A stretch of DNA of 64,000 bases from Pyxicephalus adspersus (Eukaryota > Chordata > Amphibia > Anura > Pyxicephalidae): assembly GCF_032062135.1 (NCBI RefSeq), contig NC_092864.1, positions 20,880,478 through 20,944,477 on the forward strand, written 5' to 3'. A program made the position numbers and the translations under genes. Positions 38,501 to 52,200 of the stretch are shown here, piece by piece. The notes under the pieces were generated by a model that saw nothing but the letters and a program-made list of their open reading frames with translations, was not told the origin of the DNA and did not search any database. The first letter of the stretch is position 1, and every line of letters begins with the position of its first letter.

Positions 38501-39942
38501 AGAAAATAAAGTGAAAATCTAGTTTTTGTTAGGAAATTCACAAAATATTTAAAAAAATTGAACATTCCAGAGATAACTGTAGTGTTCTCCCCAGGTCCTT
38601 TTAGCTGGGCGCACCACCCGCCTGGTTTTGGGTGCCTACTGATACGTTGGGTCACAATTCAGGGGCTTCCACCCGCCTACAATTTCTTCCCATCCAGCTT
38701 AAAAATGTTGGCGTTGAGCACTGAGTTGAAACACAAAATTCTTTCTATAGTTGCATATCAGATGAATGTTTTTTTGTAGTTTCAAAAAATCATTGGATGT
38801 TGCAGATTGAATTGAACTCATTTTTAAGGATGTTCCAAAGCAGATAGAGGACTCCACTATCTCTTAAAGTATGACAATGAAAGTTCCACTGCCAAGCAAA
38901 CTTCTTCCAGTGGAATGTGTTTCATTCTATGCAAGTCCAAATATTTATTATGTTTATTTTTATTGTAGACACACTGCCAAATTTTTTCAAGTTTTCAAAG
39001 CATGTTATTTTTTCGCTATTGGCCGGGAGATTTCACTTTATTTTCTTTCCATAGGGATAGGTAGGAAATTGTAAGGAAAGGGTGACTTAAAATTTGGATT
39101 TCCTATCAAATTCTGTCTAGTTGACAGGATAAAAAAGTGATAAATCTCATCAGTGGGGACACAGAGAGTGTCTTATATTTCTCCATTATTGTCAACACTG
39201 AAAATTTTCCTTTTACATACACTTAAGATGCTTTTACATTTTTAATGTACTGGCCCTTAAAGTCATATCACTATGGGCACAGGATTATTTTGTAAAAAAA
39301 TTAGATGCAGTAAGAATCACAGGTTTTACACTAAATAAAACACAAATAACACATACCAAAAGAAGTACATCAGCCTTAATGACAACATGAATATATTCCT
39401 ATTGTTACACACAGCAGGGTAGGGAAATAAATGCAGTATGTTGGTTACAGGAGGTAGTAGACCTTGATCAACGCAATCAATTACCAGGCTTCCAAGTAAT
39501 TGTATGCTTATCCATGTAACCAAGAAAAAAAAGTGACCTTATTTAATAGCAGTGCAAAAAGCCATTGCGTGATGTAACCTACAGTGAGTGATTACAAATA
39601 CCCTTTAAATCGGATATCACTAAAGAGATGAAATTCGCCTAGCTGCTATTTGTTAGTGTACTGTGCATAATGTGCGGTAATAAGGCCAAGGTTTCAAGTG
39701 CCCTGTACAGTGTCCACAGTCACATTAGAAGGTGTTCATATAAATTAAGCAAGTCATTTGCACAATACACATGGGGTTTATACCATGGGACATTCTTCAG
39801 CTGAAAAAGGTATCTGAAACACCATGGAAGGTTACACAGGGAAACATGCCAGATCATGTGCCATCATTTTGTGTTGGTAATATTTGGTTGTAAAATTAAT
39901 TCCACTACAACCTGAAAAATAATCTATTGGTAGAAAAATGTA
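32571..39942. other. intergenic or distal ttyh3 3' UTR, no gene seen
   Basis: Long, mostly A/T-rich sequence with no exon framework on either strand. A run of 17 T lies near 32879-32895. The right part (roughly 36 kb onward) has few recognisable repeats and could belong to a long ttyh3 3' UTR on the minus strand or be plain intergenic DNA. Many TTTATT words (minus-strand AATAAA) occur and none stands out. Confidence 0.35.
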
Positions 39943-40449
39943 CCGTATTTTTCGCCGTATAAGACGCTCCGGAATATAAGACGCACCCAATTTTAAAGGG
40001 GGAAAATCTAGAAAAAAAGATTCTGAAAGATTATTTCCCCTCCTTCTGATCACTCATGTGCCATTCAAATTCCCTTTCTGATCACTCTGTACCTTTCAAA
40101 TTCCCTTTCTGATCACTCTGTCATTCAAATTCCCCTTCTGATCACTCTGTCATTCAAACTCCCCTTCTGATCACTCTGTGCTTTTTTTCTATTGTACGGC
40201 AGTTAGGACAGGGAACAGCAGGTGGCGCTGTGCCGGCTTCTTTCGCTTTGCTTTACAGACAGGAGAACACACGATGCTGGCAGAGGAGAGAAGAGAGACA
40301 CGCTGCAGCCAGACACACGCAGGATCGGGTATCGGGTGAGTATAATATTTTAATTATTTTTTTTAACACATTTGTCGTATAGGACGCACTAACTTTTCCC
40401 CCTAAGTTTTGGGGAAGAAAAAGTGCGTCTTATATGGCAAAAAATACGG
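39943..40449. mobile_element. non-autonomous TIR transposon, 507 bp
   Basis: Left end ccgtatttttcgccgtataa continues to gacgc; the right end is its near-exact reverse complement (gcgtcttatatggc, then aaaaaatacgg), about 25 bases with two mismatches. A TA lies at each outer edge, fitting a TA target duplication as made by Tc1/mariner-type elements; the end sequence recalls Tc2/Kanga-type families, but that is from memory. The second inner repeat (aatataagacgcaccc, and aggacgcactaac on the right) strengthens the TIR reading. No transposase frame is present. It carries a minisatellite at 40042-40180. Confidence 0.8.
40042..40180. repeat. about 30-bp minisatellite inside the TIR element
   Basis: Five consecutive units built on ccttctgatcactctgt followed by (ac)cattcaaattc. 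The first unit differs most (cactcatgtgcc). Unit length varies between about 29 and 32 bases. The array lies wholly within the transposon at 39943-40449. Confidence 0.85.
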
Positions 40450-41945
40450 TATATTAAGAACCCATGCTAGAGACGCTTAGAGATCTTTGGCAGTTGGGCC
40501 ATAGGGCTGACCACCTAATGGTACATATACAGAAAAGATTACCATTCCGTAGTAACAAAGCCCTTAAACTATTTTCTATTTTTGTGTATTGTTTAAACAG
40601 TGACTGTATTTCACTTGACAATAATCCCCTTTAGATTCTGCTTGGTATGGGATTCATCACATGGGAAAGATATGAAAGGAAATCCCCCTTAAAATTACTC
40701 AAAAATACAGTATCAGTGGTTTTGAATGGTGTTGCTCATTACAGAGAATGATGGGGGTGCTGTAATCTCTCAAATGGGGACACTAAAAGTTTTGAAGATT
40801 TCCTCTTTGGACACAGGATAGAAAAACTTAAAAGGTAAACAGGAAAAATATAGGGTCTAACAACAATAACATTTATTTTTACCATAGGACTATTTCAGGG
40901 AGACATGGATCAAGAATTGACAAGTGTCATATTTCTGTCCTGTCAGTTCTCTGTAACCAGATTTTGTTTTATTTTTAGTGGACAGACACAAACAATGCAC
41001 AACATATCTATGGACTGAACACAGACTTGAGCTACTCTGTCCTACAGAAATGGCTTGTATAGTAGTAACTGGCGAACTTAAAAGCTGTTCACCCATCCTG
41101 TTGTAGCCCCATGGATAGGTAAGCACTCTTGTGTCTTAAAATTTCCAACCGCAGGTGATTTTTCAAGTTAAAAAGTTATCTTCTAATTACTTTGATGTCC
41201 AATGGAAAGGCTAAAGTGGTTATTTTACCTGTCAAAACATCATAACTCTAACATAAAAAGTGGTAATAAAAGAAAAAATAAAGATCCTCAGGTTAAAACT
41301 TAAAACCAAATGGGTTAAGTGGTTTGAGGTAACTGGAGTCTCATTTTGTGAATTGTAACATTACAACAGAAAGATACAAATATGGCAAGCAGGAATAAAA
41401 TCAATAACACTAGTCAACCAAAGAAACAAAAATATCAGTAAAATATTATTTAAAAAAAAAACTATCACTCTGTATGTTTTGGAATGTCCATAAAAGCTCC
41501 ATGTATTGGTAACAGAGGTTTAAGGTTAGCTGCAATTTGGTTATTCCTTAGACATAAATTTAAAGGATCAGTCAGCCCAACCTATAGGCTACAATTATGT
41601 AGAGGAGCTCATCACACAATTCACAGATATGTATGTAAAAGTTCCCACAGCCATTAGGAACCTAACATAATTGGCACTGAAATCACTTGAGTTATGATGA
41701 AGTGTGGCTTGTTTTTAGTCTTCCATTTTTAAAGAAAGGCTTAGCTCAGGTTGTCTGCACTTTATTTCAGTGAGATCTTTGAATGGGAAATTAGCATTCT
41801 AAAGGAACATGTCAGAATCATAAATGTATTTAAGTCATAATCTGCTGAAATCATAACTCTTACAGATATATCTCTTTTTAAAGAGGTTCCTAATTTTAGG
41901 TAAATTTGGGGAGGGTTAGATCTTCAGCCAGACCTTCAATGCTCC
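40450..41945. other. probable ttyh3 distal 3' UTR or intergenic
   Basis: No coding signal. A minus-strand AATAAA occurs near 41767 (read ctgaaataaagtgcagac), one of several candidates for a distal end of the ttyh3 transcript. I cannot choose between them from sequence alone. Confidence 0.35.
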
Positions 41946-42125
41946 TCAGAACCCCAAAGAGAAGACTTCTTTCACCATCTGCATGGCAGTGGTAGACAGC
42001 TTGGGTTTCCTATAAGCTACTCGCAGTACAGTCCCTTGTTCTACAAGTATCTGTACAAGTGTTTGCTTGGGCTGGATACTTGCTGACATTTGGGGAGGGC
42101 TTCTCACAGGGGCCCACAAGAACCA
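41946..42125 (-). other. possible alternative last exon of ttyh3 (speculative)
   Basis: A strong acceptor-like sequence on the minus strand (cttttttgtactttcag) is followed by 59 open codons from Trp to a TGA, in the phase that the ttyh3 exon at 53706-53781 would need (phase 0). The peptide starts WFLWAPVRSPPQMSASIQPK and includes RVAYRKPKLSTTAMQMVKEV. I recognise no family. If used instead of the normal last exon it would replace the conserved YTSSMRAKYLAT tail and break the PPxY motif. It may simply be an open stretch in the 3' UTR. Confidence 0.2.
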
Positions 42126-42792
42126 CTGAAAGTACAAAAAAGCAATTAAACCTTGTCCCATTCAACACATAAAATATGCTTTTTGTAGAGCTATCCCTCG
42201 AACCCTCTTTTACATATCTTAATGAGTAGTATATGTTCCCCTGCTCCTAATTTAAAATATCATGGGTCATTGGTTTTGAAAAGGTTATACTGCAGATAAC
42301 ACCGACTAAAATATCTGTGTTTTACAGCATTTAACAAATATAAAAGGCAGCCACAAAATAAGAGAAGTAGGAAAAAGGTTATATATTCTACTGCATTATT
42401 AAAAAAAATTGCACATTTTAGACAAAGACATAAAAAAATCTGACTTCCTTTTATAAATGCAGACAAAAAGAAAAACAAAAGTAAAGTGACTTTATGGCAA
42501 CAAACCACAGCTATTTGAAGGACCTGCTATCAAATTCAGGTTATAAAAATGTTGCAATGAGACTGCTGCATGTAAAACGATTGTTGAACTCCATGTTGAG
42601 GTCAAATATTTGTGATGAATCCCAAGACACTTGTGTTTGACTCTTCCAAGCGGTTTGCACATAGGATGCTTGAAGACAAGGCTCAAAGGCTGGGGGTGTC
42701 CGGGAGTGGCAACATTTATTTAGGGATGCGTTGACCCACACTTTAGGAACACAGCAGGTTGAGATCTCTCCGAAGACTGTTGGATCCTGCAT
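42126..42792 (-). other. ttyh3: ttyh3 proximal 3' UTR
   Basis: Directly follows the stop codon on the minus strand. A minus-strand AATAAA lies about 75 bases after the stop (within ccctaaataaatgttgcc, near 42715). Human TTYH3 has a 3' UTR of several kilobases as I recall, so a more distal site is likely to be used as well. The 83-codon open frame at 42541-42792 is not credible as protein. Confidence 0.6.
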
Positions 42793-42858
42793 TTAATGCA
42801 CAGGGTCGGTTTCCGGGCGGTTAGTGGCCAAATACTTTGCTCGCATACTGGAGGTGTA
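42793..42858 (-). CDS. ttyh3: ttyh3 last coding exon
   Basis: After the acceptor ctttttctag it encodes YTSSMRAKYLATNRPETDPV-H and a TAA stop. Its first Tyr completes the PPSY docking motif begun in the previous exon. The core YTSSMRAKYLAT is identical to what I know of human TTYH3, while the last ten residues differ. Confidence 0.96.
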   Translation of the reverse strand, partial: YTSSMRAKYLATNRPETDPVH

Positions 42859-45800
42859 CTAGAAAAAGAGAGAACATGCTAAATTAGACACCTACCTTTT
42901 TTAACCAACCCCCATCCCACCACCACATACGGTTATATCAATTTAAATGAATAAGTATAGTGAAGTAGTTTAAGCATCCGAATACTGCCTAGTAATCCAT
43001 ATGCATATTTTAGATTGCTGAACCTATCTTGTACTTAACAGGTCAGACTATTAAATTGTACTCTTTTGATTAGAGCTGAACATTGATGTATTTAGGTAAT
43101 AATTAGGCATGAGATCTCAGCTCTTGAGTTCCCTAATACCCATCCTTTCAAATCCAGTTGGAAGGTGGAATTATTATAGAGAATGGGCAGGAGTGAGATT
43201 TTAATGGGGAGGAGGCCAAGTATGGAACTGCAATGGCAAGAGAACATAGATTTTTTTTCTTCCAAAATCCATCTGGGTGAATCAAGCTTTCAAAAATGAA
43301 AGACTGGGTATCATTTGTACTAAGTCATAACTTATGACACACTACTAAGTTTCAACTGCTGGGTGTAATAACACTAAGTCCCAAGTTGTTGCATGAACGT
43401 TATAGGGATTGCATGAGATCTATTCTCCTATCCCAATGTGACTGAGTGTCTAAGCTGCCAACTGATTAGCACTAGTGCTGTCAAATAAAAGAAAGCAGAG
43501 ACAGACATATGTTCCAATTTAAAGTATTGAAGATTTTTCACCTGGTGGCCAAATGGGTACCAAAGTGTATGCAATTAGGTGTTGGTGCTTGGTGGAAGGG
43601 GGACCTAAGAATACCTGTTGCTTTGCTCTGAACAGATAAAACACTGGTGATGGTTTTTCATGTTGAGTAATGTAGTTATTTGCCCCTGTTGGGTCTTTTC
43701 TGTAATCTGTAAATCACCCAAGAGAATATATATGCAAGGCTACACAAATGGGATATTGAGGATGAATCCTAAAACCTGTCTTGAAAACTTGACAGCACCC
43801 AATAAAAACTAAAAAAAAAAATTGATTTTAGGTAGACTTTCAAGGATGTTTTATTCCTATATAACATCCTAAGAATCATTAAATACTATACCTTTTATCT
43901 CTTGAATATATTCCAGATTAAAACTGATAACCTGTTGGAATAATGTTGGATGTGGTTTTGACAAGTACAACACTATCTCTAAAGGCCATAAAACGTATCT
44001 AGAGATTTTATGACATGTTTACAATGTTTTACAAGATCTGATATATATAAATAAATATATAGATCAAACATTTTAAAACTAATTTTGAACATGATAAAAG
44101 AAGGTTTTTTTGGACAAGTGAATAATGTTAAAAATTAACAGAATTTGCAGGGTCAGGTTTTTTCAGGGACAGATCTTTAATCCTTAGGAGTGTTCCCTGG
44201 AGATCAAGAATGGTGGACAACAACTTTGTATTATACATTTCCCTCCTCCCAACAGTGCCTGAGCACTTCTTATTGAATCAGCCAGAATGTCAGTTTTTAC
44301 TGCTGACAGGAAGCCCTGGTCTTAAACCTTAGGAGAAGGAAGGGAAAAAGTTAAGTGAAAAAATAGAAGAAATACTGAAAACAAATGTTTTGTACTAAGT
44401 GGGTTTAAAGTCAATCTGTGCTATGCCCATGCAGACCTCCACAGATACTTTTTCAGTACTTACCCTTCTATTGCTTTACCCTTTCTCCATTCTGCCAATA
44501 ACACTGAAAGTGAAGTTTTGTGCAAGCTATAAAGAAATAGTCTAAGCTTACACAACATAATTGAGTCCAATTTGCCTAATGGCTGTCACATTCTCCAATG
44601 TAATCAAAGTATAGGCTATTTACTACATCCCTAACAGAGTAAAGGGTAAGCGATGGAAAAGTAAATATAAATGGCTACGAATAAGTGGTAGAGGGTATGT
44701 AAAACTGTTGTTTTGCCCTGAATGGCCAAAGCACATGTTTAAAGAGATGCTGTTACTTTGGCAATTTAGTTTTCTTTTTTTTTAGTCCCCCCTCACCAAG
44801 GAAGATATACTCATAGATCTATGTTCCCTATCCTCCTAAACTATGGTGCCAAAGCCTAACTGGGTGGATGATGACATTCCCACTCCTCTAAAATATGACA
44901 ATGTTTATGCCTGATAGTTTACTACTTAGACTCCAGAGATGTCAAATATCGAATAACTGGCATTTCTGATTGATGAAAGAAATGGAGCAAGAGTCCCCAG
45001 CCATACATGTAAACAGTAGGAGATTCTATCCAATAAAGAGATCCTTGAAACAAAATAATCAAGCTTGCTTTTAAACATAGGCTATGCTTTGTCCTTAACA
45101 AAAAGGATCTTGTCTAATATCTGTCAGACCTCCTCAATCCATGTCGGGCGTTTCCACTAGTCATCCCTTATAGACAAACCTATTTTTCACATTCTTCCTT
45201 GATTACCACTAAACTTTTACTTCTTAACCTTCGCTAAATTTTACAGTAAAAAAAGATGACATAGGAAAGACAAACAATGGAAATGTTTTAATTGCTCCCC
45301 AAGCTCCAGAATTCTATGCTTCTGAAATAACTTAAAATAATATAAAAAAGAAAAAAATATGGAAGTATGAAAACAATGTAGGGGGAAATGACAGGATATC
45401 CACGCAATGGTCATTGTTCTCTGCAGAAATGGAGGTCAATGGATTAACACCTGTGAAGTGGAAGGAAACAAGAGAGAACAGCACACATAGGTTTAGAAAA
45501 CCTCAAAGCCCCCTAAATGACATCAAGAGGACAACAGTGAGGGGTAGAGATTGGCAAGCTGGGCATGCGTTAAGCAGGCACGTTGCAGCAAAGCTTTATT
45601 GTTTGGCCAGTGTGGGTGGTAGCAGCTCAAGTAAAGCATGGTAAGCAGCCAGGCACAGCACAAGCACAGACACTGAGAATCCAGTGCAAGGGAATAGGCA
45701 AGGATGAGGCAGTCTCATATTGTCGAGTAAAGTGTGATTTATGTGCTAGTGTTAGGGTAGCTGAAACGTGATCATGGAGATAGTTACCCCTACAGCTAAA

Positions 45801-48800
45801 CCAGATGATGGCACATTAATGTCTATATTTGAAGTTAGCAACCATAATGTTATAGACAGTAATTTTAGGGAACATGACAGATTGGTCCTCCCACCACTTT
45901 TTCCTAAGCGATACCAAATCTGCATAAAAAGCCACCAATGGTGATTGCTCAATAAGAATGCTATAGTACTACTAAGAAGAAAATTGCCCTTTCCATGATA
46001 TAAAAACATATCTTTGACCTCACTCATCCTATACCAGAAACTGACTGAATAGTGGCAGTAGGTCTAAATTGGCCTTTCTTGTAGCACAGTAATTCAACAT
46101 ATGGTACCTTAAAACAGAATAATAAATTGTTGGCTCTACTACATTGATATGATTGCTCCTGGTTTTAACCCTTAGCCTAAAACCATATCACAATTAAAGA
46201 AGGCTCAATTAACTTGAGCAGATATTACAACTTTTGCACGGAAGCTCATACAACTCAAACAACTCTAAATATTTGATTGAGGAAAGCAAAAGTGGCTAAT
46301 CCTAGTATAAAGAATGACAAAATTAGGCAGTGTTAAGAACATTGTGTAGGAATAAATTTGTACTAACCAATCCAACTCTAGGGTGGTGAAGACATCCGGT
46401 GGGTCGGACAATCTTGGCCATATTAGGTACCACGTGGCAATCAGAGGCCAATGAGCACCTTATGTCCTAACTTTACAACATATTGGTCTGTTCTGGGGGA
46501 ATTCCCTTTAGCATGTGACTAATCACTGATCTATTTAAGTATTCTTAATTGTGTGTACATCAATCACAAAATTTCAGAGCCATATGACCATCAGTTTTGC
46601 ATAATAAAATATTTCTACAGATTTAAAATCCTTTAAAAAAAAATCCAACTATTGATGGTCATTTTGGGGGGATTATTTTGCATGATGTTTATGTAGAATT
46701 GGGAACAGTCAACTAACTGTAGCATCCATAAAACACAGGGACAGTCATTTTATTAGCTGTCGATTCTCTTGTCCCGTCATTTTGGTCTCAATGGCAGTGT
46801 ATTGACAGAATAAGGTCTCTTATGTACCACTAAAAGGTCATGGCGTGGCTGCCTACATTTGGCAACTTCTACTTGGACATAAAAGCTATACATTTTGAAA
46901 CTCTTTCATTCTGCAATCAATACACTGGCTGATTAAGATACTAATCCCCAAGGTGAGATTCGCCAGAAAAGTTATTTGTTTTTTCTATATCAAGAGGACC
47001 AGTCATTTTAACAATAAAATATAAAGCAAACAATATATTACCATGCAGAAAAGTGACGGACATAGCCAACAGCGAGCCCCTGTGCAGAACTGCCTAGGGA
47101 CCCCTGTGGGGGATTCAGTTGGCTGAGATAAGTTCTGTGCCCTAATATAGCGGCACACCCCTATGTCCACCCCTGATGCAGAACAATACATGCACAACAG
47201 TTTTTACTATTACTATTAATGCCATACAAAGTTAGTTCCAAATTAAATTCTTGAGGCAAAGAATTTACTACAGACCAATGTCTTTCTCTTTCTGATATAA
47301 GAGCCTTAGGCATTATTTAAAGAGAAATTGTGCGCCTGAGAAAAAATAGAATAAACTTTAAGCTTTATTGAACCCCTTTTACTGTATTTAGGTCAGACTG
47401 CATGTACAGTAAAATATTCAAGTAACTGTCAAACTCTGCAGCTAAGGTTACTAACATTAAACAACGGCCTGGCTCTTCCAAATGCCAATACCCCTACCCT
47501 ATATTCACAGCTCTTTTCAACAGTGATCTAGTCTTACAGTACAGGATAGCTTAACCCTTGCTGCAGACCTATGTAAAAATGAATAATCCCCACATTTATT
47601 ATAATATATGCAGCTGGCCGGCATTACAGTAATAAAACAATAGGATTCAGTATAATTGGATCATCAGCACTGGCAAGCAATCAACAGTCAAATGCCTCGA
47701 ATTGTTGTGGAGTGGAGAATTAGAAGCTTTTTGTTTTTTTAGTCTATGTGCATTTGTGATGCTTTTAAGCTATATTCATACCTCTGTTTTTTAGGCAGTG
47801 CATTTTCAGTATGGCACACTTTTAAGAATAACCTACCTATGAAACAAACATTATGCCTGAAACCAAACCAAAGATGTAGCAAGCACCCATGAAAAGCAAA
47901 GGTATGAATGGAGTCTTAGTGTCTATTGTAAGAGTGGAGTAAAGCCCAAACACCTTGGGCTAGAATACACTGCAATACTGAAGGGACACAAAAACAAAGA
48001 TGAAGATAGAAGCAGTTCTATGACCAGGTGTCAAACATTTTATTGACTATCAACTCTCTTCAAGGGACAATGGCTCTGCTTGTGACTCCTACCTGTCTTG
48101 TAACCCAACTTCCTGCCCCCACACCAAGCAAACAAAACAATATAATGTATACCTCCTTTTACCTTCAAGAGATTATTTCTGCTGATGAATGGAGTTTGGA
48201 TCATCATGAATGTAAACATGGATCATCATCTATATGCAATGACAGCACACAGATATAGAGTGTGTAGCAACATAACATTGCAGTCATGGAATATTGCTTT
48301 GTAGAGCCAACTGCAAAACAATTAACCTATACTGAATTCACATCCTGTTTTTTAACAAGATGAACCGTCAATGAAACTCCAGGGAGTTCAATCAAATGAA
48401 CATTTTTTTTTGTACTGACCATTCTCCTAAAGGAGCCTTTAGAAGAAAAAAAATAAAAACAGGCAGGACCAAAAGCTCCATTTGTGAGTACAGTGTGGTC
48501 AGTTAAGTTTAAAAGGTTAATGTATTCAAAGGCACTACATGGGGGTTGTATTCTCGTGGTTTCCTTGATGGAGGTTCATGTAGGTGGTAAGTAACTGTCT
48601 GACAGCAATCTGAATAGGAATCTGAAAGGCAAGCGAGGTCAGATTGCTACACAATAGATTTTTGGAAATAATCAACAAAATTGCTTTGAGCATTAGCCTT
48701 GTTCAATTTTGAGCTTTAAAACCGTCATTTGAGCGTGCACCTTGGATTTAGTGGGTAACCCAGGTTTTGGGAGGGCTGTAGGGGTCCCGAGGTATGCAGC

Positions 48801-49234
48801 AAAAGTTTTAGGTGTGGAAAAGAGAATGCACAGGCACCACTGGGTGACAGCCATTGTATCATAGGTAAGGATACATGATGAGCAAAACAGAAAAACCCAG
48901 GCAGAAGGTTTATTAGTGTCAAAGGATGAGGTTATCCCTTGGTGTTGATGTACATTACTTGTCCATTTTCATTACTACCACATAGTGTCAGCAAATGTCC
49001 ACTAGACTTCTATGTTCTAACTGGCTTCTATGTTCTAACTCAAAGAACATGGACAGGACAGAACACAGCATGGGCTGATAAGCCCACCAGTTCCTTGAAT
49101 AAGAGGTATGAGAGTGACCATGATTAAAACCACTGACTGTCCATAGGCCCTTCCATGCCATATTGTCTTCTGGTGTTTTCCAACTTTCTGCACACGTTTG
49201 CAAGGCTACAAACATGTAATAAATAATGTTTAGC

Positions 49235-49280
<46 letters not shown>

Positions 49281-52200
49281 AGGAAAATCTAATCAACCCA
49301 ATGAGAAATGTTCAAGTTCTGCTGTGGTATGGATGACTAAATGTTTCCACAGTTGTATATTTTTCCCCATTTTGAAAACTTTCAACAGACAGATAACATG
49401 GCCAGTAGATCAGATATGCCTTGGATATATTAAATAAAATACAAAGTAATCACAGATAATAAAAAAATTCAAACAATGACCCCGGATCAAATATTGAATT
49501 CTCACAATGAGCTACCTTATCAGGTTGGTGTGTAGCTGTTGGTAAGACATTCTCTTACTTAGATCTTTGTGAAGTGTTGTGGGAGTTGGTGAAAGAGATG
49601 TGTAACTGAGGGGCGCTAGCTGGGCATGAAGAGGAGGGACACAGTGCAGGGATAGCGGGCAGGAGAGGAGGGATCAGTGAGGGTAAGGAGGACCTTTTTT
49701 TCCAGTACCTGTTCCAATAGCGGGCGCTGTTACCAGTACGTCCTTGAACTGTCCGAGGGTTTAAGCTGCCAGCTCATATGGCTGCTATTGTCCAAGGCAG
49801 CCAAATACAACTGTGTTGTTGCAGGAAAGAAAGAGAAAAAGAGAGTGGAGCCTCAACGTGCATGAAACATGATACATTTCAGCCGACACATCATGGTGGG
49901 GTGTCCAGCCATGTGTGTTCAGGTGGGAGGGCTCTATCACTCTACAGGAACAGCCCCAGGTCAACATGGCAGAACACAGGGGAAGGGAAGACTGGGAAAG
50001 AGATACCAACAAACAGTTGAGCATGTCAGGATTCTCTTGATCATGATCAGATTACTGCACTGCTGAAAACGTGAGCAACTCAGACTTTACCTAAACAGCC
50101 AGGTGAAAGAGTCTAAGAAGCCAGCTAAAAACCCATGAAAAAACAGTCAAACAATACAGATAATCTCCCTTTAATGAACTGGTATTTTACCTAATATACA
50201 ACTTCTGTAAAACTCTAGCATGAGTTTAGTCTAAGTCAAGAACAACTACAAAAGTTTGGAAGTTGACACCTTTATGGCAATTTATTGAGGTAAGAAAAAA
50301 ACATTTCCACCAAAACATTCCCATTTTTAATGGTGCCTGGCAACTTCTTTCCAAGTTATGTTGTCACAGCAGGTTTAGCTCTATCTTAAAGCCATGATAC
50401 TGTAGTTACTGGCCTATGTAAATTCTCAATATACTAAAAAGGAGTTAATATTCATTTGGTTAAACTTGAGAAAATCAGTTTACAACTGTCTGCTTTCTTG
50501 CACTATAACCTAAGGAAATAGAATATCCTATGGAAATTTATAGGAGAAACATTTATTAACATGAATACAATATACATTTATGATCTTCACTAACCATGTT
50601 TTTGAAGTCCTTTAAACAAACAAGCACTAAAAAAAATGCATTAGTTGTGCACTTTTTTGTATATTTACACAGCTGCATCATTGAAAATTACTGTAGTAAC
50701 TCCTTTACACGAAATGCATGTTGCTGCGTATATAAGAGTGAAAAGGGCCATTTTTACCTATAACGTAGCCAGTAGTAATTGGTCACATTCAACTAGAATT
50801 CCTAGGTTATGTTAAAGACATTTAGAGATTCAACTCTCAAGTTTTAATGAGTGTCAAACACATATCCAAGCATTTTACAGCAAAACAGGAATCTTTTTCA
50901 CTATAATCCAAACAGCTCCAGAAATAAATGGCTCAGCACAGGAAGGTGAACTCTGTGTCACAACTGTATTCTTTCTCCATCTTATAATGGACCTTCCATT
51001 AAAACAGAAGGTCTGCATACATTATCTGGGCTTCTTTCCCTGGTCATATTGTCTACTTTTCATACGTTTAAAATGTTAGATGCAGCCACCAGAGACAATG
51101 TAATTCTTGCACATGCGTAGGAGTTACATCATCAGTGGCCATGCAATGGCTGGAGAGGATCACTGTATTCAAGAAGTTTGCTGTGGAGCCAGTGGCAATG
51201 ATAGCGCCTTCCGAGGATGTACTGTTGACAGATCTGGGCAGCACAGTGGCTCAGGGGTTAGCACTTCGGCAGCGCTAGGTCCCTGGTTCGAATCTCAGCC
51301 AGGACACCATCTGCATGGATTTTGCAGGTTCTCCCCGTGTCTGCGTGGGTTTCCTCCGGGTACTTCGCTTTCCTCCCACATCCCAAAAACATTAACAGGT
51401 TAATTGGCTTCCCCCCAAAATTGACCTTAGACTACATTAATGACACATGACTATGGTAAGGACATTGGATTGTGAGCCCCTTTGAGGGACAGTTAGTGAC
51501 ATGGCTGTGGAGTTTGTGCAGCGCTGCGTGATATGATGGCGCTATATAAATACTGTGTAATAATAATAATAATAATAATTTTAATCCTGGACCTGTCATT
51601 ACCGCAGAGCGGCTGCACATGGGTAAATATGTGCCATGATTGTCAAGCATGCTGTGCATATATGCTGATTATAGCAGAAGCTCACCACCCACCAATAATT
51701 TTAGTTATGCTTTAAGTATGTTCCTGGCAATCATTAAAACTTCAGAAGAAGCTTGGATGACCTGCAATATGTCTTCAATATTACAGAGCAAGTCCAGTTT
51801 AATGTGACCAACTACTACTAGATCACTCTGATATAATGAGGAGTATAAAAGAGTCAAATCAATAGGTAGGAGTTACAGTGATCATTCTTTCATCTCCTTC
51901 CACACTATATGCTTCACAATAATCAGAAAGTACAAATTACCTATATGGAAAGAGGCAAATAGTAATGTGTAAATGTAGTAGGCCACTTCCACCATTCGGA
52001 AATCACTGTTTTGACCGTTGTACATACTTTATGCTGATTGGCTGCTATAACTTTCTGCTCTTTGCCTAATTCCATAAACCTGAATTGGTTAATACAACCT
52101 CTAAGATACATGGTTCCAATGCCAGTTATCCTCACCAAATAATGCATGCTGTAATGAACAGATGTAATGGCAAATGTCAATGTAATGAGTTTTAATTAGT

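Noticed and set aside
42541..42792. 83-codon open frame next to the ttyh3 stop.
   Set aside because: It starts one base after the TAA stop in the 3' UTR and has no similarity to tweety tails.
51285..51300. GGTTCGAATC looks like the B box of a tRNA gene.
   Set aside because: It lies inside a SINE with a LINE-type tail; no cloverleaf with paired acceptor and anticodon stems can be drawn.
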